From assembly GCA_016187925.1 (NCBI GenBank), contig JACPIS010000009.1, positions 248,001 through 312,000 on the forward strand: DNA of 64,000 nt, read 5' to 3'. Within the stretch, counting starts at the first letter, position 1, and each line of letters opens with the position of its first letter. A program made the translations under genes and the position numbers. This DNA is from Opitutia bacterium. Lineage in GTDB: Bacteria > Verrucomicrobiota > Verrucomicrobiia > Opitutales > Opitutaceae. Under the pieces are notes generated by a model. The model was not told where the DNA came from. It saw nothing but the letters and a program-made list of their open reading frames with translations, and did no database searches. Below, in pieces: positions 36,889 to 45,578 of this stretch.

Positions 36889-37491
36889 ATGCCCGAAGCC
36901 TCCCCCGCCCTGCTCGCCCATGTCCTCGCCATGCTGGAAGACGTGCCCGTCGGCCTGCTGCTGCTCGACGCCGAATGCCGCCCGCTGTGGTTCAACGAAG
37001 AGGCGGCGCGTGCCTGCGCCGTGTGGAACCACGGCGAGCGCCATGCCGCGGCCCTGCGCGTGCGCAAGGCCTTCCGCGTGCCCCCCGCACTCGCCGCCGC
37101 CTGCCGCGAGCTGCACGCCGACCCGGCCGAGCCGGTGAAGGTCGTGAGCGACAACGCCCGCGGCCTGCACGCGCGCATCAAGTTCCAGCAGGCCCACTCC
37201 AACCACGCCGGCGCGCCCGAGTCCGGCCCGGCCTACCACATCCAGCTCGACTACCGCCGGCCGCGCGGCGACCGCCACCGCCCGCTCTCGCCCGGCGCCG
37301 TCGCGTTGCTCGCCCGCCTCTCCGAGCGCGAGCGCGAGGTCGCCATGCGCGTGCGCGAGGGCCTGCGCACCGCGGAGATCGCCACCGAGCTGCGCCGCAG
37401 TCCGCTCACCATCAAGACCCAGCTCGCCGCCATCTTCGCCAAGCTCGGCGTGCGCGGCCGCACCCGCGTCGCCGCCCTGCTCAACCGCTGA
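36889..37491 (+). CDS. LuxR-type transcriptional regulator with short PAS-like domain
   Basis: 200 residues. The first 110 residues resemble a small PAS-like sensor (GLLLLDAECRPLWFNEEAARAC). The C-terminal 60 residues are a LuxR/FixJ helix-turn-helix: LSEREREVAMRVREGLRTAEIATELRRS is followed by LTIKTQLAAIFAKLGVRGRTRVAALL. No receiver domain is present. It is divergent from hppD, so it may control tyrosine breakdown. The 5-copy heptamer repeat lies directly before its start. Confidence 0.82.
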   Translation: MPEASPALLAHVLAMLEDVPVGLLLLDAECRPLWFNEEAARACAVWNHGERHAAALRVRKAFRVPPALAAACRELHADPAEPVKVVSDNARGLHARIKFQQAHSNHAGAPESGPAYHIQLDYRRPRGDRHRPLSPGAVALLARLSEREREVAMRVREGLRTAEIATELRRSPLTIKTQLAAIFAKLGVRGRTRVAALLNR

Positions 37492-37542
37492 ACGACACAC
37501 ACCCGGCGTGACAACCGCCCGCGAATCTGCACGATTTTTCCC

Positions 37543-38484
37543 ATGAGCGACTCCACCCCATCGCCCGGCCCGGCCGAGAAATTCGGCGCGTGGCTGCGGC
37601 GGGAGTCCTGGCACGCACTGAAGCTCGGCGCCGGGCTGCTGGCCGCGGGCCTCGCGCTGGTTTATACCCTCGACGCGTGCTGGCCGGGTTTCTCGGCGCC
37701 GTGGCAGCGGATGAACTACCAGCTCACGCACACCGCGTTGGAACAGCACCCGCTGGCGCTCGTCCGCACCTTCGGCACGCGCCTCGGCGCCAGCGAATAC
37801 GGCTGGGGCGTGCTCGCCTGGGCGGAGCCCTTCAACGTCACCGCCGCCGGCGCGGAGCTGCGCAGCCGCTACCCGGAGTTCATCGGCGTGCGCGACGGCG
37901 AGGTCGTGACGCGGCACACTTCGCTGTTGAAGCGCGGTGATGCGCAGCACCAGGAAACGCAGGCGAAACGCGCGGCGGATTACCTCGCGCTCTACCGGCA
38001 GATCGAGTCGCACCGTTTCATGCGCGTCTACGGCGGTACGGATGTGTTCAGCCCGCCCGACGCCAACGCCGAACTCGGCCAGGTGGTGACGAAGCTCCTC
38101 GGCCTGCCCGACGCGCTCCTCCATACGGCGCGACACATCGTGGCCGGCGGCATCATGAGCGCGCTGCTTTTCTGCGCCGTGCTGGCGTTCGCGGCGGTGG
38201 CGTTGTGGCAGTCGCACCGGCCCGCGCGCCGCGGGCTGAAGCTGCTCGTCTGGCCGGTCCTCGCCAGCGCACTCGTCTGGCTCGCCATCGTGGCGATGTC
38301 GCTCGGCGCGCTGCTCGGCGGCGTGTTCACGCCCAACACCTCCGCGCTCGCGCTGCTCGCCGCCGCACCCTTCCTGTTGCTCGGGGCCAAGGTTCCCCTC
38401 CGCCTCGCGGAGGACCTCGCTTTCAAGCCGAAGCCGTGGGACGGCATCGAGCGGCGCAAGCCCCGCGCCCCGCCCGCCGCCTGA
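37543..38484 (+). CDS. Membrane protein of unknown function
   Basis: 313 residues. One membrane helix lies near residues 27-45 (LGAGLLAAGLALVYTL), a soluble region follows (about 55-195, with an FGTRLGASEYGWG segment), then three hydrophobic helices (about 203-275) and a basic C-terminus (IERRKPRAPP). I do not recognise the family. It is preceded by the regulator and followed by phhA on the same strand, with gaps of 51 and 101 nt, so a link to aromatic metabolism is possible but unsupported. Confidence 0.55.
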   Translation: MSDSTPSPGPAEKFGAWLRRESWHALKLGAGLLAAGLALVYTLDACWPGFSAPWQRMNYQLTHTALEQHPLALVRTFGTRLGASEYGWGVLAWAEPFNVTAAGAELRSRYPEFIGVRDGEVVTRHTSLLKRGDAQHQETQAKRAADYLALYRQIESHRFMRVYGGTDVFSPPDANAELGQVVTKLLGLPDALLHTARHIVAGGIMSALLFCAVLAFAAVALWQSHRPARRGLKLLVWPVLASALVWLAIVAMSLGALLGGVFTPNTSALALLAAAPFLLLGAKVPLRLAEDLAFKPKPWDGIERRKPRAPPAA

Positions 38485-38585
38485 CCGCGGCTGGGTGTCG
38501 CGCCCTACTCCTTTCGAGGTAATCGAGCGCTTTGCGGTAGCGAAGCCCGCAAAAACGGCTACATGGGAAACAACCCGATTACCCC

Positions 38586-39392
38586 ATGGCCGAATCCCCG
38601 CACGTCCATCCCGAGACCACCACGCCGGACGGCAGCGACCCCCGCTGCGTCCCCCACAAGCTCACGGCGCCGCTCCCCATCGGCGCCGAGTGCCCGTATC
38701 CCGACTACTCCGCCGAGGAACAGGATGTCTGGAAAACGCTCTACGCCCGCATGGAAACGCTGCTGCCCGGCCGCGCCGCGGACGAGTTTCTCACCGGGTT
38801 GAAGGCGCTCGACCTCGAGCGTGACCGCATCCCCGCGCTGGCCGACGTCTCGCGCAAACTCCAGCGCGCGACCGGCTGGCAGGTCTGCCGCACGCCCGGC
38901 CTGCTCGACGCGCACGACTTCTTCTCCTACCTCGCGCGCCGCGTTTTCCCCTCGACCGACTACATCCGCGCGCGCCGCGAGCTCGACTACACGCCCGCGC
39001 CCGACTGCTTCCACGACATCTTCGGCCACACGCCGATGATCGTGCACCCGCGCTTCGCCGACTTTTATCAGAAGATCGGGCAGGCCGCCCTGAACTGCAA
39101 GGACGCCGCCACCGAGGAGGGCCTGACGCGCATCTACTGGTTCACGGTCGAGTTCGGCCTCATCCGGAATCCCGGCGGTCTGCGCATCTACGGCAACGGC
39201 ATCATCTCCTCCTCCGGCGAGACGCAGCACTCGCTCACCGACAAGGTCCGCAAGGTGCCCTACCGGCCCGAGACGCTCGCCGCGCAGCCGTACGACATCT
39301 GGCATTACCAGGATCCGCTCTTCGTCATCGACTCGTTCGACCAGCTCGAAAGCGAGTTCGTGCGCTGGGCGAAAGAGCGCCAGTTACTCTGA
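38586..39392 (+). CDS. phhA: Phenylalanine 4-monooxygenase
   Basis: 268 residues, the usual bacterial length, catalytic domain only. Iron ligands H143, H148 (CFHDIFGHTPM) and E189 (WFTVEFGL) are present, as is the GxGxISSSGE substrate segment (NGIISSSGETQHS). The enzyme hydroxylates phenylalanine to tyrosine using tetrahydrobiopterin. It feeds the hppD-hmgA genes after a transamination whose gene is not in the window. No pterin recycling gene (pcd) is nearby. Confidence 0.96.
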   Translation: MAESPHVHPETTTPDGSDPRCVPHKLTAPLPIGAECPYPDYSAEEQDVWKTLYARMETLLPGRAADEFLTGLKALDLERDRIPALADVSRKLQRATGWQVCRTPGLLDAHDFFSYLARRVFPSTDYIRARRELDYTPAPDCFHDIFGHTPMIVHPRFADFYQKIGQAALNCKDAATEEGLTRIYWFTVEFGLIRNPGGLRIYGNGIISSSGETQHSLTDKVRKVPYRPETLAAQPYDIWHYQDPLFVIDSFDQLESEFVRWAKERQLL

Positions 39393-39445
39393 GCGGGAAC
39401 GAGTCAGTCGGAATTCTCCGCGGATTTCGCCGATCGACGCGGATA

Positions 39446-39572
39446 AGAACCTATCCGAATAACCCCGGCTTTTCATTAACGTGGGCCAGCGACCTTGGTC
39501 GCGCTCCGAGGGGAGCGCGGCGCGTGCCAGCACGCTGACCCACCCAAGAACGCCGTTATTCGGATAGGTTCT
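39446..39572. repeat. Palindromic element with AGAACCTATCCGAATAAC ends, copy A
   Basis: Perfect 18-bp terminal inverted repeats (39446-39463 and 39555-39572) bound about 90 bp with internal GC-rich palindromes. It has no coding capacity and looks like a MITE-like or REP-like element. A related copy lies at 41223-41351. The rest of 39393-39827 contains fragments of the CGCGGATTT/ATCCGCG repeat type (near 39418-39445 and 39655-39690) and no gene. Confidence 0.8.
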
Positions 39573-39827
39573 CAGGGCTTGAAGGCGAAATCCGGCACTT
39601 TCTCAACGCACGGCGCTGCAATGAGCCTTGGCACTGGGTTTGCTCTCCGAAAATCCGTGTTCATCCGCGTAATCCGCGGATTTCTCCTGCCTGAGGCTGG
39701 CTGAGCCGCCTCTCGTTCGCGACATCCTTGGCCTCGGCTCGCCGGGACGGTTCGCCCTGATCTCGGCGCCGGCGCGCCGTGCCGATTCCCCCTTGCCTCG
39801 CGCCGCGCGCTCCCCAGAAATGGGTGC

Positions 39828-40364
39828 ATGGCAGCGCCCCTCACCCCCAGCCGTCTGATCGGCCGGCAGCGCATCCCGCGCTCGATCGCGGGCGTGATGG
39901 GCTTGGTGGAGCTCATGGTGGTGGTGGCGATCATCAGCTTCCTGATCGCCGGCGTGACGCCTGTCTACCAGCGCGTGCAGCGCAAGGCCCGCGCGAGCGC
40001 CATCGCCAACGATTTCCGCGTCTTCGCCTCGTCCTTCCAGGCCCATACACACGAGACCGGCGGCTGGCCGGTCGAGACCCCCGCCGGCGTCGTGCCGGCC
40101 GGCATGACCAACATGGAACTGAAGACCAAGGACTGGGAGCGCGTGACCGCCATCGGCGGACACTTCGACTGGGAAAAGGGGCAGATGCACAACGGCACCC
40201 GCTACGCCGCCGCGCTGGCCATCACCGACACCGCCAACGCCCCGCTCCTGATCGACCTCGAGATGTTCCGCCTCATCGACGAGGCGCTCGACGATGGCAA
40301 CCTGGAGACCGGCAACTTCCGCTTGGGCGAGAACGATTGCCCGCTGTTCATTCTCGAAAACTGA
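39828..40364 (+). CDS. Type IV pilin/pseudopilin-like protein
   Basis: 178 residues. Near residue 24 a prepilin motif appears, MGLVELMVVVAIISFLIAG: Gly, hydrophobic residue, then Glu at +5 and a long hydrophobic helix, although the Phe usual at +1 is Leu. A prepilin peptidase would cut after this Gly. The C-terminal part (RASAIANDFRVFASSFQAHTHETGGWP) matches bacterial type II pseudopilin-like proteins. It is the first gene of a pilus locus and overlaps the next gene by one base (TGATG). Confidence 0.8.
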   Translation: MAAPLTPSRLIGRQRIPRSIAGVMGLVELMVVVAIISFLIAGVTPVYQRVQRKARASAIANDFRVFASSFQAHTHETGGWPVETPAGVVPAGMTNMELKTKDWERVTAIGGHFDWEKGQMHNGTRYAAALAITDTANAPLLIDLEMFRLIDEALDDGNLETGNFRLGENDCPLFILEN

Positions 40365-41170
40365 TGGCCTCCTCGAATTACAGCGTCACCCTGCACAACC
40401 TCGCCCCCGGCGCGACCGCCGCGGGCCTGGCTTATGCCGACGTGCAGCTGGCCACCGTCACGCCGCCGCAGTTGCGCGAGCTGCTCAACGCGTTCAGCGC
40501 CGTCGCCGCGCACCTGACGATCTACGAGCCCTCCGCGCCCGAAATCCGGGTGAAGACCGACCAATCCGTGTATGTCATCCGCACGCGTTACCGCCAGCTG
40601 TGCCTCGTGGGCTGGGAAACGAGCATGCGCGGCGAGGAGCACACCGTCGGCTTCATCCTTTCCACGATCACGGGCACGATGGAGCTGATCAAGTCGACCC
40701 CGAAGGTCGAGCCCGTCCACCACACCGCGCCCGCCACCCACGTCCACGCCCCGCCGGCGGCGGGTTTCCATCTGCCGCGCTGGGGCAAGATCGGCCTGCT
40801 CGCGGCGCTCATCATCGGCCTCAATGTCTTCACGGCCTGGATGCTCTTCCGGCCGCCGACCTCCACCGTGCCCGCGCACACCCTGCTGCCCGAGACCGAG
40901 TCGCGGGCCCTGCTCGCGAAGGTCGCCGGCGAATACGAGACCGGCAACCACGAGGGCGACCGCCGCCTCATCATCGACGTCGACGGCACGCTCCACCTCG
41001 CGAAATTCGGCGCGCAGCGCAATCTCACCGAAGAGCGGACCAAGACCGCCCGCCCGGCCCTGGTCGACGGCCGGGCCTCGCTCATCACCAGCGACCCCTC
41101 CGTGCTCGTCATCAAGGACGCCGATACCGTGGTGCTCTACCGCACCACCTATCGCCGCCACCGGTCCTGA
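40364..41170 (+). CDS. Single-span membrane protein linked to the pilin gene
   Basis: 268 residues from ATG 40364, overlapping the pseudopilin stop by one base. Residues 1-115 look like a soluble alpha/beta domain (LHNLAPGATAAGL; QLCLVGWETSMRGEEHTVGFIL). A hydrophobic helix follows near 145-165 (IGLLAALIIGLNVFTAWMLF), then a 100-residue C-terminal beta-rich domain. I do not recognise the family. The tight coupling suggests a role with the pseudopilin. Confidence 0.65.
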   Translation: MASSNYSVTLHNLAPGATAAGLAYADVQLATVTPPQLRELLNAFSAVAAHLTIYEPSAPEIRVKTDQSVYVIRTRYRQLCLVGWETSMRGEEHTVGFILSTITGTMELIKSTPKVEPVHHTAPATHVHAPPAAGFHLPRWGKIGLLAALIIGLNVFTAWMLFRPPTSTVPAHTLLPETESRALLAKVAGEYETGNHEGDRRLIIDVDGTLHLAKFGAQRNLTEERTKTARPALVDGRASLITSDPSVLVIKDADTVVLYRTTYRRHRS

Positions 41171-41222
41171 CCCGCCGCCCGGCCGTCCGCCGCATCGCGG
41201 CGACCGAAGCCGCCGGCGCTTG

Positions 41223-41351
41223 CTTAGAGCCTATCCGAATATCGGCCGGCTTGCGCGGTAGGGCGTACCGGCCCGGTGCGCCGCGGCGGGGCGGGCCGCC
41301 CCGCCCTACCCAGGCGCAGGCCAAAACAGGTGTTATTCGGATAGGCGCTTA
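41223..41351. repeat. Palindromic element with AGAGCCTATCCGAAT ends, copy B
   Basis: The same terminal type as copy A at 39446-39572 but imperfect (CTTAGAGCCTATCCGAAT against AATTGGATAGG-type ends read as ATTCGGATAGGCGCTTAA). Inside it lies a GTAGGGCG...CGCCCTAC palindrome (41258-41310), so one repeat family is nested in another. Copies A and B bracket the two genes 39828-41170. Confidence 0.75.
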
Positions 41352-41388
41352 ATCGCTTGTCGGCCTTCCGACCCACCCTAGTCTGGGG

Positions 41389-41967
41389 TTGCAGGTTTTA
41401 CCCTACGCACTCCCGTTGAAAACAGCCCCCGCCAGCAGTCCCGCCCGCGGCTTCACTATCGTCGAAGTCATGATGGCTTCGGCCATCCTCGTGGTGGCGT
41501 TCATGGGCATGATCCAAGCCGTGACCATAGGCTCCGAGATGCTGGCCACCGCCCGGCGGCAGACCCTCGCGGCGCAAATCATCAACCACGAATTGGAAAA
41601 ACTGCGCTTCGTCGACTTCGCCACCATCGACGCTTACGCCGCCGGCCCGACCACCGTCTCCATCGACAACCAGTTCAGCTCCGCCATCACGTCCTGCGGC
41701 CTGACCACCGATACCTCGGTCAGCACCAATCCCTATATCAAGCTCGAGCGCACGGTCACGGATGTAGTCAGCGGCAGTTTGTGCGAGGTCGGCTTCACCG
41801 TGACCTGGCAGAAGAGCGGCACCACGACGGCGGCCACCACTGCCAGCGGCTCGTGGTTGGAGCAACTGAGCTTCTCCGGCAGCGCCCCGATCCGACGCAC
41901 CTACGTGCGCAAGGGCTCGGCCTTCTTCGGCAAGTACGGGCTCAACCTTTCCTACCAACGCTCGTGA
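41389..41967 (+). CDS. Type IV prepilin-like protein (PilV type)
   Basis: 192 residues. The start is probably TTG 41389, because no ATG or GTG precedes the prepilin site ARGFTIVEVMMASAILVVAFMG (residues about 20-41; G-F-T-x-x-E consensus). A PilV-like body follows, with few conserved features after the helix. Two cysteines (SCGL, SLCE) could form a disulphide. It lies upstream of the PilW-like and PilX-like genes in the order seen in minor-pilin operons. It is preceded by the palindromic element at 41223. Confidence 0.8.
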   Translation: MQVLPYALPLKTAPASSPARGFTIVEVMMASAILVVAFMGMIQAVTIGSEMLATARRQTLAAQIINHELEKLRFVDFATIDAYAAGPTTVSIDNQFSSAITSCGLTTDTSVSTNPYIKLERTVTDVVSGSLCEVGFTVTWQKSGTTTAATTASGSWLEQLSFSGSAPIRRTYVRKGSAFFGKYGLNLSYQRS

Positions 41968-41974
41968 AATGGTC

Positions 41975-42120
41975 ACCACGAAACACACGAAAGACACGAA
42001 ATGTGAAAAGCCTAAGCAAACCCCAAACAGTATTTTCCCGGTCACTGATCAGTGAATCTCCGGACTGCTTCCTTCATTCCAACAAGCTGTCCTTTTCGTG
42101 TCTTTCGTGTGTTTCGTGGT
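41975..42120. repeat. Perfect 27-bp inverted repeat
   Basis: Arms 41975-42001 and 42094-42120 are exact reverse complements (ACCACGAAACACACGAAAGA...) with a 92-nt loop. This fills the 180-nt gap between two prepilin genes and could form a strong hairpin in the transcript. Confidence 0.9.
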
Positions 42121-42147
42121 TAAATCCCTCTGTCTGGTCCGGCATTA

Positions 42148-42858
42148 GTGTCCTCTTCGTGTGAATTAGTGGTTACCCTTCCCGTGACTTTCCGTGGCTC
42201 CAGTTCAATCTCTGCCGGCCCTGCCCTGCTCGCTACCCGCTGCTCGCCCGCCCTGAGCTTGTTGAAGGGGTTTACCCTCGTCGAACTGCTCATCGGCATG
42301 AGTCTGGCGCTGACGGTCATGACCGCCGTGCTCACCAGCTATATTTTTCTCGGCCGCAGCCTGGCCCGGCTGGCCAACCAGCAGACTCTCGAGTCCGAGG
42401 CTCGGCGTACACTCGCGTTTTTCGCCCAAGACGTGCGCATGGCGAGCGGTCTCTCCGGTACGCCGAGCAGCAGCACGGTTGCCCTGACGATTCCCACCGG
42501 CACCGGCACGAATACCATCACCTATTACTACAACAATACAGCCTCGGACGCATCGGTGACGGTCAACGGCACCAGCGTCACGATGAAGGCAAACGCCCTG
42601 ACGCGCTGTGTCTACAACGGCAGCAGCGTCACTTCCCTCACCCTGCTGCGATACATCACCACCAACAGCCTCTCCTTCACCTACTACGATTCATCCGAGA
42701 ACGTTTACACGAGCTACACCGATTACCTCACCGGGATCAAACGGCTGGCCCTCCAGTTCAGCACCCAAACCGGCCTTAACAGCAACGGCACCCAGACACC
42801 CGTGTACCAGTTCGCCTCGTCGCGCCTGATCCTGCGCAACCGGTCCCTGCTCCCATGA
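42148..42858 (+). CDS. Type IV prepilin-like protein (PilW type)
   Basis: 236 residues from GTG 42148. The prepilin site is KGFTLVELLIGMSLALTVMTAVLTS, with G-F-T-L-V-E, about 40 residues from the start, an unusually long leader. The leader sequence SPALSLLKGF is encoded by a CCTGAGCTTGTTGAAGGGG stretch that matches a common dispersed repeat type, so the N-terminus may have been remodelled. The body is Ser/Thr/Asn-rich and beta-rich, as in PilW. The stop overlaps the PilX-like start by 4 nt. Confidence 0.8.
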   Translation: MSSSCELVVTLPVTFRGSSSISAGPALLATRCSPALSLLKGFTLVELLIGMSLALTVMTAVLTSYIFLGRSLARLANQQTLESEARRTLAFFAQDVRMASGLSGTPSSSTVALTIPTGTGTNTITYYYNNTASDASVTVNGTSVTMKANALTRCVYNGSSVTSLTLLRYITTNSLSFTYYDSSENVYTSYTDYLTGIKRLALQFSTQTGLNSNGTQTPVYQFASSRLILRNRSLLP

Positions 42859-45299
42859 AGCCGCGCCGTTCCATTCGTTCGCAAAAGGGCACGGTCATTC
42901 TCGTGACGCTCTGCTTTGTCGCGGTGATCGGAATCGTGTTGGCCAGCTACATCACAGTCTGCTCGCGCGCCATGACCCTCAGCGGACGCTCCGTGCAGAG
43001 CGGGCTCAGCAAGCAGCTCGCCGAGCTCGGGCTCGAGGAAGCCCTGCGCGCCTTCAATGGCAATTATCTCAGCGGCACCTCGACCAGCGCCGGCCTGGCC
43101 GACTGGAGCGCCAACGGCATCACGGTCGACTGGACGCTCGACACCACCAACAAGCGCGCGACGGCCAATGTCACTTTCTCGTCCCCCTCCTCGAAGTTCG
43201 GCACCTCCGTCAAAAACGCCTCCGTGAAAATCCGGGTGGACAACTACGACGACGCCCAGCTGCCCTCCACGTGGAACGGCACCACGGCGAACTACCGCAT
43301 CGAAGACCTTGTCGGCTACAACGGCACTTGGTATCGTGCTGTGCAGAATCACTCGAACCAGACACCTAGCGGTATAGCCAACCTCGCCTACTGGGCGCCC
43401 GAGGGCATCAGTTGGAAATGGAGCAACACCATCTCTTACCGCGTCGAAGATGTTATCAATTACAACGGCATTTGGTACCGCTGTATACAAGCGCACTCCG
43501 GACACGCCCCACCAAATGTCACCTATTGGACCGTAATCCCGGCCATCAAGCAAAACGACACCACGGGTGTCTACTTAGTACCCGAGGCGGTCGTGAATTG
43601 GTTTGGCACTTGGTATCGTTGGAACGTTGGCGGGTACTGGGACAGTTCTCCACCGATCTTCTGGCGTTGGCGGAGCGGATACGGGTATGCGTCCAACGAC
43701 ATCGTCTGTTACAGCAACGTCTGGTATCGCTGCATCCTGGCGCACACCAGCAGCGCTTCCATCTATCCGACCAACACCACCTACTGGGAAAATGTGTTGA
43801 GCGGTCCGATGTGGGCCTGGAATTCCAACTACAATTACAACGTCGGCGCCGCGGTTTACCACAGCGGCACCAGCAGCTGGTATCGTTGCGTTGTGGCCAA
43901 TTCCAACCAGACGCCCTCCAGTACCTCGGCCTATTGGTCCACCTCGCCAAAACTGTCCAATGCCTGGGACGCCTCACGCCAGTACAGCGCGAACGATACA
44001 GTTTTCTACAACGGCACCTGGTATCTCAGCTACGTGGACAACAATTCCAGCCATATTCCCCCGACCAGCGCCACCAGTGATTCCTATTGGTACAGCACCG
44101 ACTACACCGCCCGCCAATGGAACTCCGCCACACCATACAGTGCGGGCACCTACCGTAGCTACGGTGGCGTTTGGTACAAATGTCTCGTCGGCAATACCGG
44201 TCAGTCGCCCAATAACACGACCTACTGGACCGCCTCTTGGCCCAACTCCTCCGGTGTCACCACCGGTGCCTCGGTGGCCTATGCGGAAAGCACGGTCACG
44301 CTCGGTGACGGCTCCACGACCAAGACCCAACTCCGTGCCACTCTTGCCCCCGCTCCCCTCTTTCCCAACGCCGTGGGCTCGGCGACGACTATCACCATCA
44401 ACGGTGGCGGCACTATTGATAGCTATGATTCGATTTCCGATCCCACCGCCATCATCAAGGGCTCTTCCGCAGTCCTTGCCGCCGGCTCCAGCCTGACCAT
44501 CAGTGGCACCCCGGCGATCAGCGGTTATCTCACCTGGCCATCGCCTCCTTCTGGCATCAATAACAACACCACCATAAATGGGGTGCCATATAGCGACGAC
44601 AAATCCCGCGTCAGCCGCAGCCCCTACGTTCCTGTGTTCAGCCCGCAACCCAGTCCCAGTCTTTCGTCCGCGTTCAGCTCGTGGAATTTTCCCTACGGCA
44701 CGGTCCTGCCTACGAACAACAACGGCATTGTCACGATCGGAACACCCGGTGCCGTCACCCCCGCGCGATATTATTGGAATGGCACCCTCGATATCGCCAG
44801 TTCCGCCTACGACTCTTCCAATGAATGCACCACGCTCAACGTCGTCGGCCCCGTCATCCTGTACATCAACGGCGGTCTCCGCGTGCGCGGCGGCGGCGGC
44901 ATCGTCGTCAAGGAAACCGGCTCCGCGGAAATACATGCCGACGGTTCCATTCGCACCGAATCCACCTCCAACGGCATCGACAATCAAACCTTGGATCCGA
45001 AGAAATTGGCATTGATCAGCGACGTCAGCTCCACCTCGTCGCAATACTACGCCTCGTCCACACCACTCTATGGCGTAATCTACGCACCCAACACCACGGC
45101 CTCGCTTGGCTTCGAGATCCGCAACAGCGCCCATATCTACGGCGCCATCTCGGCCAAGAAAGTCACCTTTACTGCGGACGCGAACGTCCACTACGACACC
45201 TCGCTGCGCTACGCCACGATTCCCGGAGTCGACCAACCTTATGCGATCGCCCAATGGCGGGAGCTCACCGACGCCACCGAACTCGCCACCATGCCGTAG
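42855..45299 (+). CDS. PilX-like minor pilin fused to seven carbohydrate-binding-like repeats
   Basis: 814 residues. Residues 12-34 (GTVILVTLCFVAVIGIVLA) match the PilX N-terminal helix. Residues 139-461 contain seven repeats of 40-50 residues with the pattern W-x-Y-x-x-x-x-x-V-x-Y-x-G-x-W-Y-R-C-x-x-x-H-x-x-x-x-P-x-x-x-x-Y-W; repeat 3 is degenerate. The aromatic spacing resembles CBM5/12 chitin-binding modules. The C-terminal half (470-814) is Ser/Gly-rich with beta-helix-like stretches (VVGPVILYINGGLRVRGGGG) and ends VDQPYAIAQWREL. The combination suggests a tip adhesin that binds polysaccharide. The repeat DNA is visibly poorer in G+C than its neighbours. The gene's 3' end is copied twice downstream, around two toxin-antitoxin modules. 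Confidence 0.75.
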   Translation: MKPRRSIRSQKGTVILVTLCFVAVIGIVLASYITVCSRAMTLSGRSVQSGLSKQLAELGLEEALRAFNGNYLSGTSTSAGLADWSANGITVDWTLDTTNKRATANVTFSSPSSKFGTSVKNASVKIRVDNYDDAQLPSTWNGTTANYRIEDLVGYNGTWYRAVQNHSNQTPSGIANLAYWAPEGISWKWSNTISYRVEDVINYNGIWYRCIQAHSGHAPPNVTYWTVIPAIKQNDTTGVYLVPEAVVNWFGTWYRWNVGGYWDSSPPIFWRWRSGYGYASNDIVCYSNVWYRCILAHTSSASIYPTNTTYWENVLSGPMWAWNSNYNYNVGAAVYHSGTSSWYRCVVANSNQTPSSTSAYWSTSPKLSNAWDASRQYSANDTVFYNGTWYLSYVDNNSSHIPPTSATSDSYWYSTDYTARQWNSATPYSAGTYRSYGGVWYKCLVGNTGQSPNNTTYWTASWPNSSGVTTGASVAYAESTVTLGDGSTTKTQLRATLAPAPLFPNAVGSATTITINGGGTIDSYDSISDPTAIIKGSSAVLAAGSSLTISGTPAISGYLTWPSPPSGINNNTTINGVPYSDDKSRVSRSPYVPVFSPQPSPSLSSAFSSWNFPYGTVLPTNNNGIVTIGTPGAVTPARYYWNGTLDIASSAYDSSNECTTLNVVGPVILYINGGLRVRGGGGIVVKETGSAEIHADGSIRTESTSNGIDNQTLDPKKLALISDVSSTSSQYYASSTPLYGVIYAPNTTASLGFEIRNSAHIYGAISAKKVTFTADANVHYDTSLRYATIPGVDQPYAIAQWRELTDATELATMP
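45200..45299 (+). repeat. 3'-end repeat, copy 1 (inside the PilX-like gene)
   Basis: The last 100 bp of the PilX-like gene. Positions 45222-45295 (74 nt) are identical to 46674-46747. It encodes TIPGVDQPYAIAQWREL and the stop region. Confidence 0.95.
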
Positions 45300-45359
45300 C
45301 CAGGCGCCCAAGCCGCAAGCCATGCTTGCAGAAAGAACTCCGCTCCGTAGCTTGCCGTC

Positions 45360-45578
45360 ATGAAAGAGATCATTTTTGAAGTGCGCGAAGATGAGGCGGA
45401 CGGCGGCTACAATGCCTTGGCTCTGGGACATGCCATCGCCACCCAAGGTGACACCCTCGAAGAGTTGCGGGAAATGGTGCGCGAAGCGGTTCAATGCCAT
45501 TTCGGCGACGGCGTCCCGGGCGAGATGCCTCAGGTCATCCGCCTCCACTTTGTCCGTGATGAAGTGCTCGCCGTGTGA
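45360..45578 (+). CDS. hicB: HicB-like antitoxin
   Basis: 72 residues. Short HicB-type fold: EIIFEVREDEADGGYNALALGHAIATQGDTLEELREMVREAV, with the usual (G)Y-A-x-x-x-x-G x-T-x-x-E-L layout. It lacks the C-terminal DNA-binding helix-turn-helix of longer HicB proteins. The stop codon overlaps the hicA GTG start by 4 nt (GTGA). As an antitoxin it should bind and silence HicA. Confidence 0.85.
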   Translation: MKEIIFEVREDEADGGYNALALGHAIATQGDTLEELREMVREAVQCHFGDGVPGEMPQVIRLHFVRDEVLAV

